From positions 1 through 49,109 of the forward strand of contig NZ_WAAU01000034.1 of the NCBI RefSeq assembly GCF_008806755.1: a stretch of DNA of 49,109 nucleotides, read 5' to 3'. This document shows, piece by piece, positions 42,005 through 48,748 of the stretch. Made by a program: the position numbers and the translations under genes. Below the pieces are notes generated by a model. That model made no database searches and was not told the DNA's origin. It was given only the letters and a program-made list of their open reading frames with translations. Every line of letters begins with the position of its first letter. The first letter of the stretch is position 1. The stretch comes from Tenacibaculum aiptasiae. GTDB lineage: Bacteria > Bacteroidota > Bacteroidia > Flavobacteriales > Flavobacteriaceae.

Positions 42005-42955
42005 GTGGAATTCTGGAAACACGTATTAGAACAACTACAAAACAATCAAAAGCTATATGTCTTAACAGTCATAGAAAATTTTGGAAGTTCACCAGGTAGA
42101 AAAGGGTTTAAAATGCTAGTTACCCAAAACAAATTCATCTATGGTTCAGTAGGTGGAGGTGTTATGGAATTCTCTTTGGTAGAAGAAGCTCAGGAGTTAC
42201 TTCAAAAAGAACACTCCCCTACGTTTATAAAAAAACAAATTCATAAAGGAAACATCAAAGATGGATCTGGAATGATTTGTTCAGGAGAGCAAACAGTAGC
42301 ATTTCACTGTTTACATAATGAGCACATTACTACAATTCAAGAACTACTTAATTGCTTACAAAAAGGAGAAAAAGGAAGTTTACAATTAACACCTAACTCT
42401 TTCACATTTACAAAAGAAACCATTGAAAATCAATTCGAATATCAAATCAACACTAATAACGATTGGTATTTTAAAGAACATATAGGTTTTAAAGAAACTT
42501 TATATATTGTAGGAGGAGGTCATGTAGGAGTAGCCGTTTCAGAACTATTTATAAAACTAGGCTTCCATGTTGTTATTTTTGACAACAGAGAAAACCTCAA
42601 CACTTTAGAAAACAACAAATTTGCACACCAAAAACAAATAATAGACTACAACAATGTTAGTGATTATATTATTAAAGGTAATACTAGCTACGTAGCCATT
42701 ATGACGAATAAATATACAGATGATAAATTAGTATTGAGTAAACTTTTAAAAAACAACTATAAGTTTATGGGAGTTTTAGGAAGTAAAGCCAAACTAAAAA
42801 CAATGTGGGATGTGTTATTACAAGAAGGATTTACACAAGAAGAACTAAATACTGTCCACGCTCCTATTGGTATTTCAATAAAAAGTGAAACACCTGAAGA
42901 AATTGCAGTAAGTATTGCAGCACAAATTATACAAGTTAAAAATTTAGGGAAGTAA
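42005..42955 (+). CDS. xdhC: XdhC family molybdenum cofactor chaperone
   Basis: A 316-residue XdhC/CoxI protein. These proteins bind molybdenum cofactor, promote its sulfuration and insert it into XdhB. The N-terminal part has ENFGSSPGRKGFKML and GSVGGGVMEF; the C-terminal Rossmann-like part has YIVGGGHVGVAVSELF, GVLGSKAKLKTM and HAPIGISIKSETPEEIAVSI, all typical. The start appears to be GTG at 42005, 16 bases after the preceding membrane gene. Its presence in the xdhA-xdhB run supports a functional xanthine dehydrogenase. Confidence 0.93.
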   Translation: MEFWKHVLEQLQNNQKLYVLTVIENFGSSPGRKGFKMLVTQNKFIYGSVGGGVMEFSLVEEAQELLQKEHSPTFIKKQIHKGNIKDGSGMICSGEQTVAFHCLHNEHITTIQELLNCLQKGEKGSLQLTPNSFTFTKETIENQFEYQINTNNDWYFKEHIGFKETLYIVGGGHVGVAVSELFIKLGFHVVIFDNRENLNTLENNKFAHQKQIIDYNNVSDYIIKGNTSYVAIMTNKYTDDKLVLSKLLKNNYKFMGVLGSKAKLKTMWDVLLQEGFTQEELNTVHAPIGISIKSETPEEIAVSIAAQIIQVKNLGK

Positions 42956-42962
42956 GATTATA

Positions 42963-42993
42963 TTGATTTTTTATTTTAATTCCACTATCTTTC
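42963..42993 (+). promoter_or_regulatory. Promoter for the Crp/Fnr regulator
   Basis: TTG at 42963-42965, a 20-base spacer, then TATCTTTC (42986-42993), one base off TAnnTTTG. It ends six bases before the ATG at 43000, so the leader would be very short. It separates the regulator from the xdh transcript. Confidence 0.5.
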
Positions 42994-42999
42994 AAAAGC

Positions 43000-43545
43000 A
43001 TGGACAATAATACAATCAATACACTGTTTCTAGAGCTTGAAAAAATTGGGACACCAATTAAATTACAAAGCCATAAAACATTAATAGAATTTAATGAAAT
43101 AGCACAAAAGTTATTTTTAGTAAAAAAAGGAGGTGCTGTATTGTATCATGTACATCCAACAACAGGAGAAGAAAGAGCTATCAATTTTTTCATTCCTAAC
43201 TATCATCCTATAGCAACAGTAGCCCAATCATTTACTTATAACACTCCTTCTAAATACCGACTTGCTACTTTTACCAATACCGAATTGATAGAGCTTACAA
43301 AAGAAACAATTACGGAATTTAGAGCAAGCTCAGAATTAGCAGAAGTTTTTCAAAACTATGGAATCATGAGTTTATTAGATAAAAACGAATTAAGAGCCAT
43401 GTTAATTAGTTTGACTAGTGAAGAAATGCTAAAATACCTACACCAAAACTTGCCACAAGTTGTACAACAAGTACCCTCAAAATACATTGCAAATTTCCTC
43501 GGAATTACACCACAATGGCTTAGCAAACTAAAACACAAACTTTGA
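43000..43545 (+). CDS. Crp/Fnr family transcriptional regulator
   Basis: A 181-residue protein with a cyclic-nucleotide-binding-like beta-roll (residues ~15-110: HKTLIEFNEIAQKLFLVKKGGAVLYHV, GEERAINFFIPN) and a C-terminal helix-turn-helix (PSKYIANFLGITPQWLSKLKHKL). It has no Fe-S cysteines, so it is not an Fnr-type oxygen sensor. Flavobacterial members of this type often act as local regulators. It follows xdhC and has a promoter-like sequence before it; an 18-bp palindrome just after its stop may be its own site or that of the SDR gene. Confidence 0.9.
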   Translation: MDNNTINTLFLELEKIGTPIKLQSHKTLIEFNEIAQKLFLVKKGGAVLYHVHPTTGEERAINFFIPNYHPIATVAQSFTYNTPSKYRLATFTNTELIELTKETITEFRASSELAEVFQNYGIMSLLDKNELRAMLISLTSEEMLKYLHQNLPQVVQQVPSKYIANFLGITPQWLSKLKHKL

Positions 43546-43547
43546 TT

Positions 43548-43565
43548 TCTGAAATTAATTTCAGA
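43548..43565. promoter_or_regulatory. 18-bp perfect palindrome between the Crp/Fnr gene and the SDR gene
   Basis: TCTGAAATT followed directly by AATTTCAGA, a perfect palindrome with no spacer. It begins two bases after the regulator stop codon and 59 bases before the SDR ATG. There is no T run, so it looks more like a homodimer operator than a terminator. Confidence 0.5.
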
Positions 43566-43624
43566 TTTGAAAAACTTATTAGTCACAATTTTGCATTGAA
43601 TTTACGGAACGTAAAAAAGAAATT

Positions 43625-44521
43625 ATGGCAAAGTGGGACGAAAACAACATACCAAACCTTAGTAATAAAATAGCAATCATAACTGGAGGTAATACAGGAT
43701 TAGGATATCAAATAAGCTTAGAGTTAGCACGAAAAAATGCAATAATCATAATAGCTTGTAGAACTATTGACAAAGGATTTACAGCAATAAACCAAATAGA
43801 AAAAACACTAACCAAAAAAATTGATGCAGATGTAATTCGTTTGGATTTAACCGATATTAATTCCGTAAAGGAGTTCACTAAAGAATTTACTAAAAAATAC
43901 AATCGTTTAGACATACTGATTAATAATGCAGGAGTCGTAAGTCTAGAAAAACATCAACTTACTAAAGATGGTGTTGAAATGCATATGGCAACAAATCACT
44001 TAGGACATTTTGCTTTGGTAGGATTGTTATTACCACAAATTAAAAAAACACCAAATGCACGAGTTGTAACCATGTCTAGTGGAGCATATCTTTTTGCTAA
44101 TCTCGATTTTGACGACATCAACTATGAAAAGCGAGCATATGAAAGAACCAAATGTTATGGAGCAAGTAAATTAGCCAATTTACTTTTTATGGTAAGTCTC
44201 GATAAGTTATTCAAAACGCATAATTATTCAGCAATTTCGGTAGGTGCACATCCAGGGCTTTCTGCAACCAAAGGGCAAAAAGGAAGAGCAAAAGGACTCT
44301 TTTATAAAACCATGGCACAGTCGGTTAAAATGGGAGCTTTACCTGCCTTAATGGGTGCTACAGATGAAAACACCAAAGGACAAACTTATTTTGGTCCTAG
44401 ATGGTTTATTAGAGGAAATCCAAAGCCAACAAAACTAAAAGAAATAGTATTTGATGAAGTCTTAGTAAAAAAACTATGGGAATATAGTGTAGAAACAACA
44501 GGCGTTAATTATGAATTTTAA
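43625..44521 (+). CDS. SDR family oxidoreductase (retinol dehydrogenase-like)
   Basis: A 298-residue short-chain dehydrogenase. It has the cofactor loop IITGGNTGLGYQISLELARKN, then NNAGVVSLEKH, a catalytic YGASKLANLLF and SVGAHPGLSATKGQKGR after it, typical of the retinol/protochlorophyllide-reductase-like group. The substrate is unknown. It follows an 18-bp palindrome and is the last gene of the + strand run; the adjacent Crp/Fnr gene may regulate it. Confidence 0.92.
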   Translation: MAKWDENNIPNLSNKIAIITGGNTGLGYQISLELARKNAIIIIACRTIDKGFTAINQIEKTLTKKIDADVIRLDLTDINSVKEFTKEFTKKYNRLDILINNAGVVSLEKHQLTKDGVEMHMATNHLGHFALVGLLLPQIKKTPNARVVTMSSGAYLFANLDFDDINYEKRAYERTKCYGASKLANLLFMVSLDKLFKTHNYSAISVGAHPGLSATKGQKGRAKGLFYKTMAQSVKMGALPALMGATDENTKGQTYFGPRWFIRGNPKPTKLKEIVFDEVLVKKLWEYSVETTGVNYEF

Positions 44522-44528
44522 AACAGTT

Positions 44529-44560
44529 AAGGTTTAAGAGTTTTCTTAAGCCTTTTATTT
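44529..44560. terminator. Bidirectional terminator
   Basis: AAGGTTTAAGA pairs with TCTTAAGCCTT with one U-G wobble and a GTTT loop, followed by TTATTTTTC. It lies between convergent genes and slightly overlaps the 3' end of the EF-Tu-domain-like gene. Confidence 0.75.
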
Positions 44561-45049
44561 TTCTTTAGGAAGTTCAACTTTAATAACCTCAGCTTCCCCT
44601 ATTTTATTTATATCCTCATGCAACCACCATTTCTGACCAATGTGTAAATATTGTTCAATTGGTTGACTTGTTAAAAACCTTGCTAGAACATTTTGAGTTT
44701 TACCTGGTTCTATTAAATTATTTTCACCAAATTGAAAATCTCCTACAAAAGCATATTTAAAGTTTCCATCACTTTCATATTCAAAAACATTATTAGGTCT
44801 ATACCCATTTCTAATTGCACTTACTCTCCCTCCCTCTTCTTCCGTATACAAAGTCAATTTACATTCAACATGATACAAAGGAGGAGTTTCTTCTAAATCA
44901 AAATCAGTTATACTATACTCTGTATATTTTCCCCATGCATGATAATCAAACACTTTTGAAGAACCTTGATCCAACCATTTCTTAAAAACTAACTTACCAT
45001 TAAACCAAAGATAAAACTCATGGTCTATTATTTCTTTTTTAATTATCAT
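44555..45049 (-). CDS. Free-standing EF-Tu domain III-like protein
   Basis: A 164-residue protein with no GTPase. Residues ~60-160 resemble domain III of elongation factor Tu, a beta-barrel: VECKLTLYTEEEGGR (EEGGR at 71-75), NGYRPNNVFEY (GYRPN at 82-86), GDFQFGENNLIEPGKT (PG at 115-116), FLTSQPIEQYLHIGQKWWLHE and IGEAEVIKVEL. EF-Tu has T-x-E-E-G-G-R, F-x-x-x-Y-R-P-Q, and the closing G-x-G-x-V in the same order. Residues 1-55 are unique. It overlaps the preceding lipoprotein gene by 11 bases, so they are coupled. A decoy or binding role is a guess. Confidence 0.7.
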   Translation of the reverse strand: MIIKKEIIDHEFYLWFNGKLVFKKWLDQGSSKVFDYHAWGKYTEYSITDFDLEETPPLYHVECKLTLYTEEEGGRVSAIRNGYRPNNVFEYESDGNFKYAFVGDFQFGENNLIEPGKTQNVLARFLTSQPIEQYLHIGQKWWLHEDINKIGEAEVIKVELPKEK

Positions 45050-45725
45050 TTACCTTAATCTTTTCAAACTCCTTTTCAGTCATAATCTCTACCAATTCTA
45101 ATTCAATTACTTTGTGTTGAATAGGTATTTTTCTTTTATACTTTATCATTCCAATATTTTTCACATAGTATGCATATTGATAAAATATTTGCTCAACCTT
45201 ATGATCAAGTGCTTTAATTATATAATCATCTCTAAATTTAACAGCTTTATATTCTTTTCCTTTTACAGTAATAATCTCAATTCCTATTTCTGCTCTTTTC
45301 TTTTCAAATTCAAAACGACCATACTTATTTACATACTTAACTGAATAAGTATACACTTTCTCTCCATTCCATTTATAAACATCTTTATCAATTATTTTTG
45401 CTTTAATTTCTTTTCTATTTCCATCTCTATCTATTTCAAAATCGGTATAAGAAGTCAACTCTGCTCCTTTTTCAGTTATAATTTCATTAAATTTATTATA
45501 GATATTGAAATTAGAATCATAAGAAACTGTTTTTAATTCCTTAGTTTCAGGAATGGACGTTACTTTCCAATACTCAATTTTTGTAGAATCATTTTTATCA
45601 ACATATTTATATACCTTAGTTTCATGTTGACTAGAAAATGGATAATAAAAATTCTTTAAATCTTCTTGAGATTTACAACTGGAAATCATAGCCAAAATCA
45701 AGATTAATGCAATATTCTTTTTCAT
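45039..45725 (-). CDS. Lipoprotein of unknown function (228 aa)
   Basis: A lipoprotein with lipobox cysteine C17 in AMISSCKSQ. The mature part is beta-rich and charged (YKYVDKNDSTKIEYWKVTS, EVETKELKT-like runs, YTYSVKYVNKYGRFEFEKKR). I recognise no family. Its stop codon lies inside the start of the EF-Tu-domain-like gene (11-base overlap), so the two genes are probably an operon and may act together. Confidence 0.75.
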   Translation of the reverse strand: MKKNIALILILAMISSCKSQEDLKNFYYPFSSQHETKVYKYVDKNDSTKIEYWKVTSIPETKELKTVSYDSNFNIYNKFNEIITEKGAELTSYTDFEIDRDGNRKEIKAKIIDKDVYKWNGEKVYTYSVKYVNKYGRFEFEKKRAEIGIEIITVKGKEYKAVKFRDDYIIKALDHKVEQIFYQYAYYVKNIGMIKYKRKIPIQHKVIELELVEIMTEKEFEKIKVNDN

Positions 45726-45760
45726 TCAATTTTATCTTTATATAAATTATTTACACATAA

Positions 45761-45775
45761 CAACGTAAAACGTTG
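45761..45775. promoter_or_regulatory. Short inverted repeat CAACGT-AAA-ACGTTG
   Basis: A perfect 6-bp inverted repeat with a three-base centre, 36 bases upstream of the 228-aa lipoprotein gene. It could be a regulator site for that gene. Confidence 0.35.
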
Positions 45776-45821
45776 ACCGTAAAAATAAGCATATAATTAT
45801 TCTTTTATAAACCAAAAACAC

Positions 45822-45858
45822 CCTATACCCTACCTTTTATTTTCGGTAGATATAGGAT
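45822..45858 (-). terminator. Terminator after the VOC lipoprotein gene
   Basis: CCTATACCCTACC (45822-45834) pairs imperfectly with GGTAGATATAGG (45845-45856). On the minus strand the hairpin is followed by GTTTTTGG, just downstream of the gene ending at 45888. Confidence 0.65.
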
Positions 45859-45887
45859 GTCAATACTTTTATAAAAATAAAATAAAT

Positions 45888-46436
45888 TTATTCAGCTAGG
45901 TTCAATTGCCAAGAAACACCAAAGCGATCTTCAACAAAAGCAAACTTTTTACTAAATCCATAGTTATCTAAAGGCATCATAACCTTACCACCTTCAGAGA
46001 GTTTTTCAAAAGTACTAGCAATACTTTCTTCTGACTTAAGATCTACAAATAAAGAAACACCAGGAGTAAAAGTCCAATCGTGTTTAATATAACTATCGCT
46101 ACACATAAAAAGGCTTCCGTTCAATATAAATCGACCTATTTTTACCTTACCAGCACCAGGTTCATTTTTTTGATTATGTTGAATATCAACAATTTTTGAG
46201 TTTTCAAACAAGTCCACATAAAAATTCATTGCTTCTTCTGCATTACCATCTTGAAAAGTCAAAAAACTTGCAATTCCATTTTCAGCATTCGATTTGTTTT
46301 GATTTAATAAAGCTAACATACTATCCCTTTCTTGTTTTAAATGATTTAATTCTTTGTTTAAGTTTCCTTCTGCCTTAAAGTTATTACAACTAACAGTAAT
46401 AACTCCAAGAATTACAAATACAATAAGTTTTCTCAT
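45888..46436 (-). CDS. Lipid-anchored VOC (PhnB-like) protein
   Basis: A 182-residue protein combining a lipoprotein signal (C17 in GVITVSCNNF) and a short coiled coil (~25-50: LNKELNHLKQERDSMLALL) with a PhnB/3-dmu-9-like VOC domain. The VOC part has FLTFQDGNAEEAMNFYVDLFENS, KIGRFILNGSLFMCSDS, GVSLFVDLKSEESI and DRFGVSWQLNL. VOC domains of this group are normally cytoplasmic, so lipid anchoring is unusual. It lies 15 bases after the next VOC gene on the same strand, so the two are probably cotranscribed. Confidence 0.85.
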   Translation of the reverse strand: MRKLIVFVILGVITVSCNNFKAEGNLNKELNHLKQERDSMLALLNQNKSNAENGIASFLTFQDGNAEEAMNFYVDLFENSKIVDIQHNQKNEPGAGKVKIGRFILNGSLFMCSDSYIKHDWTFTPGVSLFVDLKSEESIASTFEKLSEGGKVMMPLDNYGFSKKFAFVEDRFGVSWQLNLAE

Positions 46437-46451
46437 ACCTAATAATACAAC

Positions 46452-46847
46452 TTATAAGATTTCAACAATCTGTATATGATTACCACAGGTATCGTTAAAA
46501 ACAGCCAATTTAGCAGTTCCCATTTCAGTAGGCTCTACACTAAAAACCACTCCAAGATCAACCAATCTATTGTATTCTTTTTCAACATCCTCAACATTAA
46601 ACTGAGTATAAGGAATACCTGCATCAAAAAGAGCTTTCTGATAAACTTTAGCAGGTTCAAAATCTTTAGGAGCAGGCTCCAATAACAACTCAGGACCATC
46701 TTGCTCCTCACCAGAAACTAATGTTAACCATCGATTACCACCACCAACAGGAACATCAATTTTCTTAACAAAATTTAGTTTTTCAGTATAAAACACAAGA
46801 GCTTTCTCTTGGTCATGAACAGGCACACTTACAATTCTAATTTTCAT
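46452..46847 (-). CDS. VOC family protein (glyoxalase/dioxygenase fold)
   Basis: A 131-residue VOC protein. Pattern: MKIRIVSVPVHDQEKALVFY, GGGNRWLTLVSGEEQDGPELLLEP, AKVYQKALFDAGIPYTQF and AVFNDTCGNHIQIVEI, all typical of the small flavobacterial group annotated as glyoxalase/bleomycin resistance proteins. Metal-ligand positions are plausible (His11, Glu near 55, Glu at the end). Possible methylglyoxal or stress role is only a guess. It follows an AraC gene, as in many genomes. Confidence 0.88.
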   Translation of the reverse strand: MKIRIVSVPVHDQEKALVFYTEKLNFVKKIDVPVGGGNRWLTLVSGEEQDGPELLLEPAPKDFEPAKVYQKALFDAGIPYTQFNVEDVEKEYNRLVDLGVVFSVEPTEMGTAKLAVFNDTCGNHIQIVEIL

Positions 46848-46906
46848 CCTCTATAATTTTAAAATAATTTGATACTGCAAAGTTTCGAATTATAGGCCAA
46901 AGAAAT

Positions 46907-47287
46907 TTATCGAAAATTGCGCTTTCGATAGGCACTAGGAGAAAATCCAGTTTTTCTTTTAAATAGATTACTAAAAGAACTTAGACTTTCAAACCCAACT
47001 TCAAAACAAGTATCAGACACCGACAAACCATTGTTTATGTATTCTTTAGACATTTCAATTCTCCTATCAATCAAATATTGATTAGGAGTTTGTCCATAAT
47101 ATCTTTTAAACAAACGTAAAAGGTGATATTTAGAAACAAATCGAATACGAGAAAAGAGATCTAGATTTAAATTTTCTTTAAAGTTGTTATTTATATAATT
47201 CCTCAAACCAATAACAGTATCAATTTGCCATTGATTCGCATAACAATCAGCTTTAATTCGTAATATCTCTTTTTTATAAAAACTCAT
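46907..47287 (-). CDS. AraC family helix-turn-helix regulator (DNA-binding part only)
   Basis: A 126-residue AraC/XylS-type protein that is nearly all DNA-binding domain: residues ~25-126 hold two HTH motifs (SKYHLLRLFKRYYGQTPNQYL and VSDTCFEVGFESLSSFSNLF...TGFSPSAYRK). It has no ligand-binding domain, as is common in short flavobacterial AraC proteins. It lies 59 bases upstream of the VOC gene on the same strand, so it probably controls that gene. Confidence 0.92.
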   Translation of the reverse strand: MSFYKKEILRIKADCYANQWQIDTVIGLRNYINNNFKENLNLDLFSRIRFVSKYHLLRLFKRYYGQTPNQYLIDRRIEMSKEYINNGLSVSDTCFEVGFESLSSFSNLFKRKTGFSPSAYRKRNFR

Positions 47288-47329
47288 CTATTCTTCTAAT
47301 GTCGATATATAAATATAATAAGAATAAAA

Positions 47330-47587
47330 TTATTGATTTCTATCTAAGGTTAGTACTTCCTTAAATTCTTTCTCATATTGCTCATATGTGTTATTGTAAC
47401 TTAAAGAACCAATCTCTTTAAGTCCTTCAATGATATTTAACTCACCAATTTTTTCAAACTTGTCTTTAAATTTAAATAAGTCTTTCTGTTCAATAGAATT
47501 AATAACAAAACCGAAACGAAAATTAGGCTTTCCTCCAGCATAGTTCCATACTTTCTCAATTCCTTTTTGAGAAATTTTAGTTTCCTC
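47330..47587 (-). pseudogene. 5'-truncated remnant of an unknown gene
   Basis: The minus strand is open for 85 codons but has no start codon: the stop at 47588-47590 lies directly upstream and no ATG, GTG or TTG gives a full start. The translation is clearly protein-like (GIEKVWNYAGGKPNFRFGF, FKFKDKFEKIGELNIIEGLK, SYNNTYEQYEKEFKEV), so this looks like the 3' end of a gene that lost its beginning. I do not recognise the family. Confidence 0.55.
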
Positions 47588-47607
47588 TTACTATTTATAA
47601 CAATCTT

Positions 47608-48186
47608 TTATAACCCAACGTAATCAGCTTCTTTAAGAATCAACTCACCAAGTCCATCTTCTTCTATTTTTATAGAATACCAAGCTCTCCATTGGTTACC
47701 CGTATCAGGAACAGCTAAATTAGAACTTAAATAAATCACATTTCCTTTTATACTATCAATCTCAGTTAAAAAGAGATTACATTCAGTGTAAAAATCAGAA
47801 TCTAATATTTTTTCAAAGCTTGTTCTATCAATCTTTTTAGTACTAAAAATTGAATCAGTTAAAAGTTTAAAATCAGAAACCATTTTATGAGAATGATCTA
47901 AATATACTGACTCTCCATCTTGAGATAAATTCCTAACAATAGAACTATCATTTAAACTATATGTTTTTATTTCAAGTTGATATTTTTTATTAGAAATTAC
48001 AAACTCTTTTTTATCAGAAATGGTATCAAGAACTAAATCCCAATAATTATAAATAGTGTCTTTTTCTTGTTTCATTTCAATTTTTGACTGTTTTTTAATA
48101 TTGAAGTCAGACTGTTTTTTTTGCTTATTCAAATTATCACAAGACGATAATAAAACTAAAAATGTTAGAAGTACTATTTTTTTCAT
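47608..48186 (-). CDS. Lipoprotein of unknown function (192 aa)
   Basis: A lipoprotein with lipobox cysteine C16 in LVLLSSCDNL. The first part of the mature chain is lysine- and glutamine-rich (KQKKQSDFNIKKQSKIEMKQEK), then a mixed beta/helix region (YLDHSHKMVSDFKLLTDSIF, NQWRAWYSIKIEEDGLGELI). I recognise no family. It is followed by a decayed gene and is divergent from the next one, so this is an accessory region. Confidence 0.7.
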   Translation of the reverse strand: MKKIVLLTFLVLLSSCDNLNKQKKQSDFNIKKQSKIEMKQEKDTIYNYWDLVLDTISDKKEFVISNKKYQLEIKTYSLNDSSIVRNLSQDGESVYLDHSHKMVSDFKLLTDSIFSTKKIDRTSFEKILDSDFYTECNLFLTEIDSIKGNVIYLSSNLAVPDTGNQWRAWYSIKIEEDGLGELILKEADYVGL

Positions 48187-48329
48187 TTATTGCAATTAAT
48201 TATCTAAGATTTGGATTGTAAATATAAAAGAATTAAGATTACCTTTTAATAACTAGAATAACTAACATTAGATAAAAAAATAGTACTATTGAAAAGAGAA
48301 TATAATTAAGAAGATTTAAAAAAAAACTA

Positions 48330-48725
48330 ATGGGTATAATACTACTTCCTTTTCTGCTTGGAGCAATTGTAATAGGATTACTTTCTTTAATCAAATCAAT
48401 AAAACTTATTAGATTAAAAGAAATAACTGTAAAAGAATTAATTCTTGGACTCTTTGTTTCTTTAATACTTTTCGGATTAATTATATTAATATATTATATA
48501 GAAGGGCAAGCTTGGGCACTAAGTCCTGCTTTTAGGATACCAATCTTTATGATATTCTTACCTTTCGGAATACATCTTTTATTTCAAAAAAATAAAAACC
48601 GAAACCTAGTTTTTTTATCAAAAATACTTTTAGTAAGTATTTCATTAACTTTATTTCTAGGAATTATTTTCAATAATTTACTTTTTAACTTAATAGAGTA
48701 CATAGGAATTAGAAGTTACTATTAA
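48330..48725 (+). CDS. Four-helix membrane protein of unknown function (131 aa)
   Basis: A small integral membrane protein with about four hydrophobic segments: IILLPFLLGAIVIGLLSLI, ELILGLFVSLILFGLIILIY, FMIFLPFGIHLLF and ILLVSISLTLFLGIIF. A few polar residues (YYIEGQAWALSPAFR) lie between helices two and three. There are no known motifs. It is the last gene before the 21-bp tandem array. Confidence 0.65.
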   Translation: MGIILLPFLLGAIVIGLLSLIKSIKLIRLKEITVKELILGLFVSLILFGLIILIYYIEGQAWALSPAFRIPIFMIFLPFGIHLLFQKNKNRNLVFLSKILLVSISLTLFLGIIFNNLLFNLIEYIGIRSYY

Positions 48726-48748
48726 TAAAAATATTTACAATTGAATAA
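48726..48748. other. Short unannotated spacer before the tandem array
   Basis: AT-rich DNA between the membrane-protein gene and the repeat array. No gene, hairpin or promoter motif was recognised. Together with the array it makes a 384-base stretch without a credible gene. Confidence 0.5.

Noticed and set aside
45114..45344. 76-residue + strand hydrophobic frame
   Set aside because: Opposite a lipoprotein gene and composed of phenylalanine, isoleucine and asparagine runs expected from AT-rich antisense DNA.
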